Shown piece by piece: positions 26,476-36,097 of a stretch of DNA of 64,000 bases. The DNA is from Phocaeicola massiliensis B84634 = Timone 84634 = DSM 17679 = JCM 13223 (GTDB taxonomy: Bacteria > Bacteroidota > Bacteroidia > Bacteroidales > Bacteroidaceae). Each line of letters starts with the position of its first letter. The stretch's first letter is position 1. The stretch lies in contig NZ_KB905472.1 in assembly GCF_000382445.1 (NCBI RefSeq), positions 1,762,899 to 1,826,898 of the forward strand, written 5' to 3'. The notes under the pieces were generated by a model. It made no database searches. It was not told the DNA's origin and was given only the letters and a program-made list of their open reading frames with translations. Made by a program: the position numbers and the translations under genes.

Positions 26476-26641
26476 TGTGTCAAAACTAAAATAGTCTATC
26501 AATCGTAAACTGTAGGAGTAGGGTTTGCCTGCCCGAACCGGCAGTCATGCCCTTGGGAGTAATATACAAACAAGCTGTTTTTCGGACGAGCGAATCGCGC
26601 CCCTACCAACAAAATGACAGCATTATCAACGTTTAGACACA
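26476..26641 (-). repeat. Palindromic element, GTGTCAAAAC end-type with GC-rich core
   Basis: Ends TGTGTCAAAAC (26476-26486) and GTTTAGACACA (26631-26641) are inverted. The interior holds GTAGG(G/A)-type arms (CTGTAGGAGTAGGGTTTGCC against CGCGCCCCTACC) and a TTCGGACGAGCGAA hairpin. In reverse complement it aligns end to end with the element at 57872-58014, with an extra stretch of roughly 35 nt in the middle. It lies between the convergent ferritin-like and kdsA genes. Confidence 0.7.
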
Positions 26642-26669
26642 ACCCCTTCATTGTATCATTTCATCACCT

Positions 26670-27470
26670 TTATAAAGCTTGACGAATACGAATCAACTTA
26701 GTCAACAATCCTTCCAGCAAATCAAGCTTTAACATATTAGCTCCATCGCTTTTTGCAACGGTGGGGTCTTCATGTGTTTCCATAAACAGACCATCTACCC
26801 CCACTGCTACTCCCGCTTTGGCAATCGTCTCTATCAATTGAGGCATACCACCGGTCACTCCACTGGTTTGATTGGGTTGCTGCAACGAATGAGTCACATC
26901 AAGAATCACAGGATGTCCGAAAGACTTCATCTCAGGGATACCACGATAATCCACCAACAAGTCCTGATAACCAAATGTAGTACCGCGTTCGGTCAGCATC
27001 ACTTGGTCATTACCGGCTTCCACCACTTTATCGGCTGCAAAGCGCATGGCACCGGGAGAGAGGAACTGTCCCTTCTTTATATTAACAATCTTTCCGGTCT
27101 GTGCTGCTGCGACCAATAAATCGGTCTGACGACAAAGGAATGCCGGAATCTGAAGTACATCCACATATTCGGCTGCCATTGCCGCTTCTTCGGCAGAATG
27201 AATATCGGTCACTACAGGAACATCAAAGGTCCGGCTCACTTTCTGTAAAACTTTCAACGCTTTTTCGTCACCGATGCCTGTAAAAGAATCCAGACGTGAA
27301 CGGTTCGCCTTACGATACGAACCTTTAAAAACGTATGGAATGTTAAGTTTATCAGTCAGCTTCACTACATGCTCGGCTATACGGAGAGCCATTTCCTCAC
27401 CTTCTATCACACATGGACCGGCCAACAGAAAGAAATTGTCACTCTTCTTTAAATCTGAAATTGTTATCAT
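26670..27470 (-). CDS. kdsA: 3-deoxy-8-phosphooctulonate (KDO-8-phosphate) synthase
   Basis: KdsA condenses phosphoenolpyruvate with arabinose 5-phosphate to KDO-8-P, the first committed step to the KDO of lipopolysaccharide inner core. The 266-residue barrel enzyme shows the family N-terminal motif LLAGPCVIEGEE (about 16-27), GSYRKANRSR with the ligand Lys/Arg residues, and ERGTTFGYQDLLVDYRG. Cys in AGPCVIE is common to metal-dependent and other forms and does not decide the class. It is followed (leftward) by a repeat element and preceded by a lipid kinase gene 48 nt away. Confidence 0.94.
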   Translation of the reverse strand: MITISDLKKSDNFFLLAGPCVIEGEEMALRIAEHVVKLTDKLNIPYVFKGSYRKANRSRLDSFTGIGDEKALKVLQKVSRTFDVPVVTDIHSAEEAAMAAEYVDVLQIPAFLCRQTDLLVAAAQTGKIVNIKKGQFLSPGAMRFAADKVVEAGNDQVMLTERGTTFGYQDLLVDYRGIPEMKSFGHPVILDVTHSLQQPNQTSGVTGGMPQLIETIAKAGVAVGVDGLFMETHEDPTVAKSDGANMLKLDLLEGLLTKLIRIRQAL

Positions 27471-27518
27471 ATTTATTTCTATACTTTGAGAAATTATTCA
27501 TCTTACATCATTGCCCTA

Positions 27519-28448
27519 TCAATTAGGAATGATCAATGTAATAGCTTCCGGCATAATAGACACTTCCAAGGGAAAATGCCTGTCCAAAATTCGTCCATCC
27601 AGACTAACGGAAGCATTCTGCGCACGCAGAATCTTAACTTTACGCGTACGATATGGTTTCACCATTTTATGATTCAGAATTCGTCCCTTCAGTAGCATTC
27701 GTAGCCCTGAAAGCAACTGCAACAATTCGGGACGGTATATAACAGATACATCAAGCCAGCCATTATAAGGAACCGCACTCGGAGTAAGACCATAGCCACG
27801 GGCACTACCTACACAAACAGTCATAATACGACCACGGATATGTTCATCATTGACACGCAAATGCATACGATAAAGCTTACGCTCAAACAACAATAAAAAC
27901 ATGGAAGCAGCAAATGAAAGTTCGCGAATTCCCCAAAAGCGACGAGTTCCATCTGAGATTTGCACTATGCGGGCCCCCAGCCCAATGTAAATGGCATTAA
28001 TGAAATAACGATTAGTATGCTGTTCACCATCAAAAAAGTTACAACACCCCACATCAATCTTTCTCAGACGACGATTGATAACCCAGTCCACCGCCTGCTT
28101 ATAATTATCTTCATCCAATCCCCAATATTTGGCAAAATCATTGCCTATGCCATTGGGAATAATCCCCAAAGCAATATTCTCCTTGTCTTCGGCTGAAGAA
28201 CTCATAATACCATTGACAGCGTCATTAATAGCACCGTCTCCACCCACCACTACAATGGTTCGATAACCGTTATTGGCCAATGTCCGCGCCAACCGCTCCA
28301 CAGAGCCGAACCCCTCCGACTGAACATAATCAAATACGACTTTACGGCTTTCCATATAGTCTCGTATCTCATTCCATCTCTTTTGAGTCTTCCGGCTACC
28401 GGCTTTCGGATTATATATGATTCCCCACCTGCTTGGTTCTACGGCCAT
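27519..28448 (-). CDS. Diacylglycerol kinase-family lipid kinase
   Basis: The 309-residue protein belongs to the YegS/DgkB-type lipid kinases: NPKAG near 13-17 and the nucleotide-binding motif VVGGDGAINDAVNG at about 67-80 (usual form GGDGT), then the fold's C-terminal beta-sandwich. Such enzymes phosphorylate diacylglycerol, sphingoid or related lipids at the membrane; Bacteroides make sphingolipids, so a sphingosine-type substrate is possible but not shown. It lies 5 nt after miaA in the same direction. Confidence 0.85.
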   Translation of the reverse strand: MAVEPSRWGIIYNPKAGSRKTQKRWNEIRDYMESRKVVFDYVQSEGFGSVERLARTLANNGYRTIVVVGGDGAINDAVNGIMSSSAEDKENIALGIIPNGIGNDFAKYWGLDEDNYKQAVDWVINRRLRKIDVGCCNFFDGEQHTNRYFINAIYIGLGARIVQISDGTRRFWGIRELSFAASMFLLLFERKLYRMHLRVNDEHIRGRIMTVCVGSARGYGLTPSAVPYNGWLDVSVIYRPELLQLLSGLRMLLKGRILNHKMVKPYRTRKVKILRAQNASVSLDGRILDRHFPLEVSIMPEAITLIIPN

Positions 28449-28453
28449 AATAT

Positions 28454-29377
28454 CTAACTTTTAGTATCCAACAAATTCATTATCTTCTCAACTTTCTCTT
28501 CCGTGGACATCCGGGCATCCAACCAATGAATGGTAAATCCCCTACGTTCCATTCCACGAAACCATGTCATCTGCCTCTTGGCAAACTGATGAATGGCGGT
28601 TTCTAGCTGACGGAACATATCATCGAAAGAGAGCACTCCGGTGGCATATAAAGTCAGGTACTTATATTCCAAACCGTAGTATATCAAGTCTTCGGAAGCA
28701 ATCCCTCCTTCCAACAAGGCTTTTACCTCGTCCACCATTCCCTCGTCAAGGCGTTGCTTCAGCCGACGGGTAATCTTCTGCCGACGTAATTCTCTATCAA
28801 TATCCACTCCTATTATCAAGCTATTCAACACAGGGAACTCCCTGTACTCAGGCGGTTGCTGCTTGTAATATTCTTCAATTTCAATAGCACGGATAGCCCG
28901 CTTCACAGTATCCACATCAGTAGAATTATGCAATTTCTTGTAGGTTGACAGCATTTGCGTCAGCTCTTCCAAAGACTTATCAGCCAATGAAGTACGTAAT
29001 TGGGGATTTTCAGGAACCGGCAGCAACCTGTATCCTTTCAGCACAGACTCCAGATACATACCCGTGCCACCACATAAAACCGGTAATTTACCTTTTTGTT
29101 TAACTTTATTATATGCCGCAAGAAAATCTCGCTGATATTCGAATACATTATATTTATACCCGGGGTCTACAATATCAATCAGATGATAAGGCACTTGATG
29201 ACCGTTTACGACATAATCAGCCAAGTCTTTCCCTGTTCCGAGATCCATCCGGCGATATATCTGTCGGCTATCTCCGCTAATAATTTCAGTGTCGAGCTTG
29301 TATGCTAATGCAACCGCCAATGGGGTTTTTCCCGAGGCAGTAGGGCCCAATATCGTTATCAAATCATAATTTACCAT
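28454..29377 (-). CDS. miaA: tRNA dimethylallyltransferase
   Basis: MiaA adds a dimethylallyl group to N6 of A37 in tRNAs reading UNN codons. The 307-residue protein has the P-loop GPTASGKT (11-18), the SGDSRQIYRRMDLGTGKD segment (DSxQ(V/I)Y motif) and the HYLIDI-like PYHLIDIVDP stretch. Length is normal. It heads a run with the lipid kinase and kdsA. A TATCTTTG -7 box lies upstream at 29440-29447. Confidence 0.94.
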   Translation of the reverse strand: MVNYDLITILGPTASGKTPLAVALAYKLDTEIISGDSRQIYRRMDLGTGKDLADYVVNGHQVPYHLIDIVDPGYKYNVFEYQRDFLAAYNKVKQKGKLPVLCGGTGMYLESVLKGYRLLPVPENPQLRTSLADKSLEELTQMLSTYKKLHNSTDVDTVKRAIRAIEIEEYYKQQPPEYREFPVLNSLIIGVDIDRELRRQKITRRLKQRLDEGMVDEVKALLEGGIASEDLIYYGLEYKYLTLYATGVLSFDDMFRQLETAIHQFAKRQMTWFRGMERRGFTIHWLDARMSTEEKVEKIMNLLDTKS

Positions 29378-29439
29378 CTAAAAAATAGTTCTGCCACTGT
29401 TTCTCTTAATCCAAAACAGCTTTTCGGTTAATAATTGCA

Positions 29440-29447
29440 CAAAGATA
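29440..29447 (-). promoter_or_regulatory. -7 box for miaA
   Basis: TATCTTTG on the minus strand matches TAnnTTTG; a GTTG lies 18 nt upstream as a weak -33 element. The leader to the ATG at 29377 would be about 55 nt. Confidence 0.45.
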
Positions 29448-29495
29448 ACGAATTTGTGTAATCTACAACCAAGAAAAGGAATAAAAGTCACAGAA

Positions 29496-30296
29496 TTACT
29501 TGTCAGATACAGCTTGTTGCAGAGTTTTCCACGTTTTCATACTTAATATCTTCACAAACCGGATATTATTACTTCCCTCCTTTGCCCAATTACATATTTG
29601 AATGGAGCGTTTCTCAGAATCGGGATGCGTACTCACCCACTCGGTCAATGAAGGCAACTCCTCCTCTTTAGATAGCCTGAACAAAAATTCACCAAAAGGT
29701 TCCGGATTTATTCCTGATTGTAAAAGATAAAAAACGGCTGTTTTATCGGCCTCACTTTCCAATGTACGGTCATAGGCAGTAGAAGAAAGAAGCTTGGCAG
29801 TACTTCTCAACACTTCTCCGCTTTGTCCCCCCGATGCCATACCCACTAAAGCCGAAAGTCCTACTTCCTTCACTAACTTCTTCATGATATGACCTTTCTG
29901 CATATGAGCTATCTCATGAGCCATCACCCCACATAATTCTTCTTGATTTTCGCATTTAGCAATAAGCGAAGTAAAAACAACAAGATGATTATCAGGAAAT
30001 GCAAAAGCATTTACTTCATTACTTTGTACAACGTGCAATTTTATTTTATCACGTTCTATATCATTGGCCTCACACAAATGTGACAACAACGAATCCAATG
30101 GAGCAAGAACTGTGTCCGACTCCAGAAAAACAGCAGATCCGGAGTACAAATCCCAATACATATCTCCCAGTTTCTCCTCGATAACTGTCTCACGCAAATC
30201 AAAAACCGAAAGCCAGTCTACACGCGAAAAAGAGAATAACACAATTAAAAACAACATTGCCGATACAATCGACTGCAAAAATATTTTCTTTATCAT
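29496..30296 (-). CDS. M48-family metallopeptidase
   Basis: The 266-residue protein has an N-terminal membrane segment or signal (about 7-25), the zinc motif HEIAH at His127-His131, and a downstream third ligand in LESEADKTA. These place it in M48 (Oma1/BepA/HtpX-like). The single N-terminal helix suggests a periplasm-facing quality-control protease rather than the multi-helix HtpX. Its start overlaps the stop of the DUF4870-like gene (ATGA type), making it the last gene of a four-gene membrane-protein cluster. Confidence 0.87.
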   Translation of the reverse strand: MIKKIFLQSIVSAMLFLIVLFSFSRVDWLSVFDLRETVIEEKLGDMYWDLYSGSAVFLESDTVLAPLDSLLSHLCEANDIERDKIKLHVVQSNEVNAFAFPDNHLVVFTSLIAKCENQEELCGVMAHEIAHMQKGHIMKKLVKEVGLSALVGMASGGQSGEVLRSTAKLLSSTAYDRTLESEADKTAVFYLLQSGINPEPFGEFLFRLSKEEELPSLTEWVSTHPDSEKRSIQICNWAKEGSNNIRFVKILSMKTWKTLQQAVSDK

Positions 30297-30709
30297 GGCT
30301 TACAAATCAAATCTGTCAAACCTCCGTAAACATACCACTCTATCTGTTTGCCCTTTCTTACTTGTACGGCAGAAACCACCGTAGCGACCAAATCTACAAC
30401 ATTAAAAAGTACAACGGTAAACAGGTAAGCGAAATAAAAAGAAGTAAGTTCCACATCTCCAAAAAGCAAACCGACCGTCCACCAAAACAACACACTATTA
30501 GTACAGAATAAAGGAAGCTGAGATACCAATGCCTGTGTGCAATGCCAGCGCACAAAATACGTCCGATGCCTATTGGCTAAATAAAAAACAGCTGTTGCCA
30601 GCAAGTTTATAATAGGAAAAGGTAATCCGGCCATCACAGCCAATAATGCCATTAGATAACTGTTTGAGGCAGCCTCCAATTCATGTTCTGCGGGTTTATA
30701 GTATATCAT
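30293..30709 (-). CDS. DUF4870-like small membrane protein
   Basis: The 138-residue protein has about three membrane helices (about 22-42, 67-83, 88-115) and the segment ANRHRTYFVRWHCTQAL, which resembles the DUF4870 family pattern in which a basic loop before a (F/W)H.xQAL motif precedes a helix. No biochemical role is established. It overlaps both neighbours by ATGA-type junctions (DUF2752-like gene upstream, M48 peptidase downstream), so its synthesis is probably coupled to theirs. Confidence 0.65.
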   Translation of the reverse strand: MIYYKPAEHELEAASNSYLMALLAVMAGLPFPIINLLATAVFYLANRHRTYFVRWHCTQALVSQLPLFCTNSVLFWWTVGLLFGDVELTSFYFAYLFTVVLFNVVDLVATVVSAVQVRKGKQIEWYVYGGLTDLICKP

Positions 30710-31110
30710 AAGCCTTTATAAATATTCCAACACCAATTAATTAATACAAGAAAAAGGAAAATAATGAAGATGCGTTTTCGGATAAAAATCCGTCCAACCC
30801 ATAAATAAAAACGAAAAAAAGAATCTTTTCCCTTAATGATATCCAATAAAATCCACCCAGGAACCAGCAACATCAATACTGCCAGTAAGACACCATTCGG
30901 GTTAAGTAGTAATGATTCCTTCCAATGCCCTTGACAGAGTGCTATGAGAGCCCGTGTAGAACCACACGCAGGACAAGGAATATGGAAAAACTGCTTAAAT
31001 AAGCATCCTCTCCACACTCCTTCTTCTGCATGCATGGACGAAGCAGCAAGCCATACATACCCGGCAGCACAAGCAACAACCGAAAGCATGTACAGACCCT
31101 TTTTCGTCAT
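30706..31110 (-). CDS. DUF2752-family membrane protein
   Basis: From the ATG at 31110 the protein has 134 residues with about three membrane helices and the hallmark HIPCPACGSTRALIAL, the conserved CPxCGxTRA motif of DUF2752. The frame could be opened upstream at 31206, but that would overlap the TM2 gene by about 97 nt; the ATG at 31110 shares its A with the TM2 stop (TAATG), so coupling supports the shorter form. The paired cysteines might bind metal or form a redox pair. Function is unknown. Confidence 0.78.
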   Translation of the reverse strand: MTKKGLYMLSVVACAAGYVWLAASSMHAEEGVWRGCLFKQFFHIPCPACGSTRALIALCQGHWKESLLLNPNGVLLAVLMLLVPGWILLDIIKGKDSFFRFYLWVGRIFIRKRIFIIFLFLVLINWCWNIYKGL

Positions 31111-31445
31111 TAAAGTACCATTTGAAGTTTTTGCATATTTTTGTCGCGGGCAGCTCCCATGATAAGGAACCAGTCTACAATAGTCCAAATACCAAAACCA
31201 CCGCAAGTAATTAACTTAGCAATTCCCAATCCTGTATCTCCGATAAAGAAGCGGTCAATACCCAACGAACCGGCAAACAGAGAGATAATCAAGCAGATGG
31301 TGGGATCTTTAAACTGCATAACCTGCAACATTGACCATTTTGAATCGTCAGCAGCAAGCAACATGTCTCTGATTGCTGCTACTTGATAATCGGGAAAGAA
31401 CTTTCCGTTTGCCATTATAAAGGCATCTACTTTTTGTGCATCCAT
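31110..31445 (-). CDS. TM2 domain-containing protein
   Basis: The protein (112 residues from the ATG at 31445) has a soluble N-terminal part and a C-terminal TM2 domain: two helices with the characteristic GSLGIDRFFIGDTGLGIAKL and WTIVDWFLIMG segments. ATGs at 31472 and 31514 lie in frame upstream, but the -7 box at 31482-31489 predicts a transcript start near 31475, so 31445 leaves a normal 30-nt leader. TM2 proteins are small membrane proteins of mostly unknown role. It is first of the four-gene cluster. Confidence 0.78.
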   Translation of the reverse strand: MDAQKVDAFIMANGKFFPDYQVAAIRDMLLAADDSKWSMLQVMQFKDPTICLIISLFAGSLGIDRFFIGDTGLGIAKLITCGGFGIWTIVDWFLIMGAARDKNMQKLQMVL

Positions 31446-31481
31446 AACTTCTATTTGTTTAATAATATTCATCGAATAGCA

Positions 31482-31489
31482 CAAAGATA
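31482..31489 (-). promoter_or_regulatory. -7 box for the TM2/DUF2752/DUF4870/M48 cluster
   Basis: TATCTTTG on the minus strand fits TAnnTTTG. A TGTG (one mismatch to TTTG) lies 20-21 nt upstream. It decides the choice of start for the TM2 gene. Confidence 0.5.
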
Positions 31490-31543
31490 TAATTATATTT
31501 AATATATGCCACATCTTTTCACAATAAATTGCAGATGAGACAT

Positions 31544-31580
31544 AAAAAAGCCGTCCAAATTACTTTGGACGGCTTTTATT
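31544..31580 (-). terminator. Rho-independent terminator of gapA
   Basis: GCCGTCCAAA-ttac-TTTGGACGGC is a perfect 10-bp hairpin with T/A runs on both sides. It lies 18 nt after the gapA stop codon on the minus strand. Confidence 0.85.
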
Positions 31581-31598
31581 ATATGGATTATAAACTGA

Positions 31599-32621
<1,023 letters not shown>

Positions 32622-32703
32622 TTAAAGGTTTTATAATATAGCTTTTAAACACTCTACGTTGGAATGTTGTTAAACGTTTAATATTTATTTCCTAAACGCG
32701 GTG

Positions 32704-32711
32704 CAAAAATA
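32704..32711 (-). promoter_or_regulatory. -7 box for gapA
   Basis: TATTTTTG on the minus strand fits TAnnTTTG; a TGTG lies 20 nt upstream. Transcription would start near 32697, giving a leader of about 88 nt before the ATG at 32609. Confidence 0.45.
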
Positions 32712-32760
32712 AGAATTTGTTTTTATATTCGCACATAAATTCATATTAAAATAAAAAAAA

Positions 32761-33204
32761 ATGGGAAAAAGTAGCTTTTTGCAAGATTTTAAAGCATTCG
32801 CAATGCGCGGAAACGTCATTGACATGGCAGTCGGTGTCATCATCGGTGGTGCCTTCGGTAAAATAGTATCTTCCATTGTAGCCGATGTTATCATGCCTCC
32901 CATCGGATTACTGGTCGGAGGCGTAAACTTTACAGATTTGAAACTACAATTAAAGCCTGCCGAAGTGGTTGACGGTGTAGAGAAAGCCGCTGTAACCCTC
33001 AATTATGGTAATTTCCTCCAAGCCACGTTTGATTTCATCATCATCGCTTTCTCTATATTTTTATTTATCAGATTACTTGCCCGCCTGAACCGCAAGAAAG
33101 AAGAAGTTCCGGCTTCTCCTGCAGCACCTCCTGCCCCAAGTAAAGAAGAAGTGCTGCTAACCGAAATCCGCGATTTACTGAAAGAACAGGCAGACAAGAA
33201 ATAA
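32761..33204 (+). CDS. mscL: Large-conductance mechanosensitive channel MscL
   Basis: MscL is an inner-membrane pentameric channel that opens under hypo-osmotic tension. The 147-residue protein has the N-terminal amphipathic helix ([20 protein letters not shown]), a first pore helix rich in small residues ([20 protein letters not shown]), a periplasmic loop, a second helix (about 88-106) and a C-terminal charged helix ([15 protein letters not shown]). Length is typical. It is transcribed away from gapA, with which it shares the upstream gap. Confidence 0.95.
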   Translation: MGKSSFLQDFKAFAMRGNVIDMAVGVIIGGAFGKIVSSIVADVIMPPIGLLVGGVNFTDLKLQLKPAEVVDGVEKAAVTLNYGNFLQATFDFIIIAFSIFLFIRLLARLNRKKEEVPASPAAPPAPSKEEVLLTEIRDLLKEQADKK

Positions 33205-33479
33205 CAGGAAGATTTTAGAATAGAAAAGGAAGGGGATTTTTACACATTCGTATGTGTGGGCCTATTTTATATATGTGTAGCTTCACGCTTACGAACGTGT
33301 AAGACGATGTTTTTCATGTCATTGTTACCAGTTCGGCAACTGCAATTGCCGGATTAGCCAATCCCGTTTTTGCTTTATTGTGAAAGCAAGATGAAGCTAC
33401 AGCATATCAAAGCATGAAGTTTTTTACGCTCATCTACAAAAATGCCTCTACGGTATGACGGTTTTATAGTTTTTCTGAG
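33205..33479 (+). other. Leader/intergenic region before guaA with dense inverted repeats
   Basis: The 314-nt gap between mscL and guaA has no gene, but carries at least five short inverted repeats. One (ACACAT-tcgt-ATGTGT, 33242-33257) could end the mscL transcript, although no good T run follows. Four others nest into a possible multibranched structure at 33276-33401, listed separately. The guaA -7 box follows at 33480. Confidence 0.5.
33276..33401 (+). ncRNA. Candidate structured RNA with four-way-junction layout
   Basis: A perfect 10-bp inverted repeat, TGTAGCTTCA (33276-33285) and TGAAGCTACA (33392-33401), encloses three internal hairpins: CTTAC/GTAAG (33288-33303), CGGCAA/TTGCCG extendable with wobble pairs (33331-33354), and TTGCTTT/AAAGCAA with a 6-nt loop (33370-33389). 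Together they would make a closed multibranch RNA of about 126 nt. It lies upstream of the guaA promoter, so it would be a separate RNA or the tail of the mscL transcript. No promoter box for it was found, and it matches no riboswitch I know. Confidence 0.3.
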
Positions 33480-33487
33480 TATCTTTG
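33480..33487 (+). promoter_or_regulatory. -7 box for guaA
   Basis: TATCTTTG fits TAnnTTTG and lies 31 nt before the guaA ATG. The -33 element is not recognisable. Confidence 0.5.
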
Positions 33488-33518
33488 CGGCACGAAAACA
33501 TTTACATATCATAATAAT

Positions 33519-35072
33519 ATGCAAGAAAAAATCATTATTCTCGATTTCGGCTCACAGACCACACAGCTCATCGGCCGTCGTGTCCGCGAACTGAATATGT
33601 ATTGCGAGATTGTGCCCTACAACAAGTTTCCTCATGATGATCCCTCGGTTATCGGTGTCATCCTGTCAGGAAGCCCTTTCTCTGTTTACGATGAAAGCGC
33701 ATTTAAAGTTGACTTAAGCAATATTCGTGGAAAATATCCCATTTTGGGTATCTGCTATGGCGCACAGTTTATGGCATACAGTAATGGCGGAAAAGTAGAA
33801 CCGGCCGGTACACGTGAATACGGACGTGCCCATCTCTCTACCTTCGAACATGAGAACCCCTTATTGAAAGGTATCCGCGAACAGTCTCAGGTATGGATGA
33901 GCCACGGAGATACTATCACAGCTATCCCCGAAAACTTTAAAATCATCGCTTCAACAGATAAAGTCGCTATCGCTGCTTATCAAGTAAAAGGAGAAAAAGT
34001 ATGGGGCGTACAGTTCCATCCGGAAGTATTCCACAGTGAAGACGGTACCCGGTTATTGAAAAACTTCGTAGTAGATATCTGCGGTGGCAAGCAAGACTGG
34101 AGTGCAAGTTCATTTGTTGACACCACTGTGGCAGCTCTGAAAGAGCAAGTGGGTAACGACCGCGTTATTCTTGGCTTAAGCGGAGGTGTAGATTCATCTG
34201 TTGCAGCTGTATTATTGCACCGTGCCATTGGCAAGAACCTGACTTGTATCTTTGTTGACCACGGCTTATTACGCAAGAATGAGTTTAAAAACGTAATGCA
34301 CGACTACGAATGTTTGGGATTGAACGTAATTGGTGTAGATGCCAGCGACAAGTTCTTTAAAGACTTGGAAGGCGTGACTGACCCTGAACAAAAGCGTAAA
34401 ATTATTGGCCGTGACTTTGTAGAAGTATTCAATGCCGAAGCACATAAAATAACCGACGCCAAATGGTTGGCACAAGGCACTATCTACCCTGACCGCATTG
34501 AAAGTCTGAACATCACAGGAAAGACAATCAAAAGCCATCACAACGTAGGTGGTCTGCCCGAAGAAATGCACCTTAGTTTATGCGAACCTTTACAATGGCT
34601 TTTTAAAGATGAAGTACGCCGTGTAGGTCGTGAATTAGGCATACCCGAACATCTGATTACCCGTCATCCGTTCCCCGGTCCGGGTCTAGCTGTACGTATC
34701 TTAGGCGATATTACCCGCGAAAAGGTACGCATCCTGCAAGATGCAGACGACATCTTTATCCAAGGTTTGCGCGACTGGATGGTAAAAGATGCCACGGGCA
34801 ATGATATTGCTCTTTACCACCAAGTGTGGCAGGCAGGCGCCATCCTGTTACCTGTACAAAGCGTAGGAGTAATGGGCGATGAACGTACTTACGAACGTGC
34901 TGTGGCTCTGCGTGCCGTAACCAGTACCGATGCCATGACTGCCGACTGGGCTCATCTTCCTTACGAATTTATGGCTAAGGTTTCAAATGATATCATTAAT
35001 AAGGTAAAAGGCGTAAACCGCGTTTGCTATGATATCTCATCCAAACCACCCGCCACAATTGAATGGGAATAA
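33519..35072 (+). CDS. guaA: GMP synthase (glutamine-hydrolysing)
   Basis: GuaA aminates XMP to GMP, the last step of guanine nucleotide synthesis. The 517-residue protein has an N-terminal class I glutamine amidotransferase domain (nucleophile Cys79 in GICYGAQ, His in VQFHPEV), the ATP-pyrophosphatase P-loop SGGVDSS near 220, and the C-terminal GMP-synthase dimerisation domain ([10 protein letters not shown]). Length is normal. It is followed by a hairpin with CTGTAGG ends and then an SDR gene. Confidence 0.96.
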   Translation: MQEKIIILDFGSQTTQLIGRRVRELNMYCEIVPYNKFPHDDPSVIGVILSGSPFSVYDESAFKVDLSNIRGKYPILGICYGAQFMAYSNGGKVEPAGTREYGRAHLSTFEHENPLLKGIREQSQVWMSHGDTITAIPENFKIIASTDKVAIAAYQVKGEKVWGVQFHPEVFHSEDGTRLLKNFVVDICGGKQDWSASSFVDTTVAALKEQVGNDRVILGLSGGVDSSVAAVLLHRAIGKNLTCIFVDHGLLRKNEFKNVMHDYECLGLNVIGVDASDKFFKDLEGVTDPEQKRKIIGRDFVEVFNAEAHKITDAKWLAQGTIYPDRIESLNITGKTIKSHHNVGGLPEEMHLSLCEPLQWLFKDEVRRVGRELGIPEHLITRHPFPGPGLAVRILGDITREKVRILQDADDIFIQGLRDWMVKDATGNDIALYHQVWQAGAILLPVQSVGVMGDERTYERAVALRAVTSTDAMTADWAHLPYEFMAKVSNDIINKVKGVNRVCYDISSKPPATIEWE

Positions 35073-35086
35073 CCTAAATATACTCA

Positions 35087-35120
35087 CTGTAGGGAGGAAA
35101 CTTCCTGTTCCTTCCTACAG
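35087..35120 (+). repeat. Small palindrome with CTGTAGG/CCTACAG ends after guaA
   Basis: CTGTAGGGAGG pairs with CCTTCCTACAG with one mismatch. There is no T run after it, so it is a poor classical terminator. The ends match those of the larger palindrome at 24972-25030. Confidence 0.5.
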
Positions 35121-35147
35121 CGAATGATTAAAATCTCTCAATAAACT

Positions 35148-35975
35148 ATGGCAGATAATTATATAGAAAGACAGTTCGAACAATATCAAGCTAAAAAGGC
35201 CGCTTGGCAAAAGCCTCTCAAACATACTTCCAAGAAGACAAATTCCAAAAGAGTTTTTATAACCGGAGGAGCCAACGGCATTGGCAAAGCCATTGTAAAA
35301 GCATTTCGACAGAAAAATTATCCGGTAGCATTCTGCGATAAAGATGAAACTTCAGGACTGCAAACTGCCAAAGAAACAGGAGCTGCATTCTATCTTGTAG
35401 ACATACAGAATAAAGAAGCCCTGGAAAATTGTATGCTAAAAATCATCAAAAGATGGGGAGATATAGATATCTTAATCAATAATGCAGGAGTGAGTCTCTT
35501 TTCTGACCTCACCGAAACAAGTGTAGAAGACTTTGACCAAATCTTATCCATCAATCTCCGACCGGTGTTTATAACCTCAAGACTTCTTGCCATCCACCGC
35601 AAAGCTCAAGATTCTCCGCAACATTATGGCAGAATCATCAATATCTGTTCCACGCGCCATTTAATGAGTGAACCGGGAAGTGAGGGTTATGCCGCCTCTA
35701 AAGGAGGAATTTATTCACTCACCCATGCACTTGCCTTATCGCTTGCCAAGCAACATATAACTGTCAACTCCATCTCACCGGGATGGATACAAACACAAGA
35801 ATATGAACTTCTCCGCCCCGAAGACCATACACAGCACCCTTCCGGCCGGGTGGGAAAACCGGAAGATATTGCCCGGATGTGCCTGTTCCTTTGCCAGGAA
35901 GAAAATGATTTCATCAATGGTGAAAACATAACAATTGATGGCGGAATGACCAAAAAGATGATTTATATAGAATAA
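35148..35975 (+). CDS. Short-chain dehydrogenase/reductase (SDR)
   Basis: The 275-residue protein is a classical SDR: nucleotide-binding TGGANGIG at 39-46, NNAG at 111-114, catalytic Ser168, Tyr181 and Lys185 (YAASK), and a C-terminal NGENITIDGGM segment. Residues 1-33 form a charged, Lys-rich extension absent from minimal SDRs. Asp61 (CDKD) after strand 2 suggests NAD(H) rather than NADP(H). The substrate cannot be told. It lies 75 nt after guaA and has no recognised promoter, so it may be read from guaA. Confidence 0.85.
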   Translation: MADNYIERQFEQYQAKKAAWQKPLKHTSKKTNSKRVFITGGANGIGKAIVKAFRQKNYPVAFCDKDETSGLQTAKETGAAFYLVDIQNKEALENCMLKIIKRWGDIDILINNAGVSLFSDLTETSVEDFDQILSINLRPVFITSRLLAIHRKAQDSPQHYGRIINICSTRHLMSEPGSEGYAASKGGIYSLTHALALSLAKQHITVNSISPGWIQTQEYELLRPEDHTQHPSGRVGKPEDIARMCLFLCQEENDFINGENITIDGGMTKKMIYIE

Positions 35976-36067
35976 ATCATCTCTGCCTTTATCTGCATAT
36001 TTCCTTTTCCATCGCCATTTTTTCCGGCTTCAGCACCTTCTTCCCTATTTAGTACTCGAATGCTTCT

Positions 36068-36075
36068 TACTTTTG
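36068..36075 (+). promoter_or_regulatory. -7 box for the RND efflux operon
   Basis: TACTTTTG fits TAnnTTTG, 22 nt before the adaptor ATG at 36098. No good -33 element was found. Confidence 0.4.
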
Positions 36076-36097
36076 TCTCAAACTTAAAAGACAAAAT

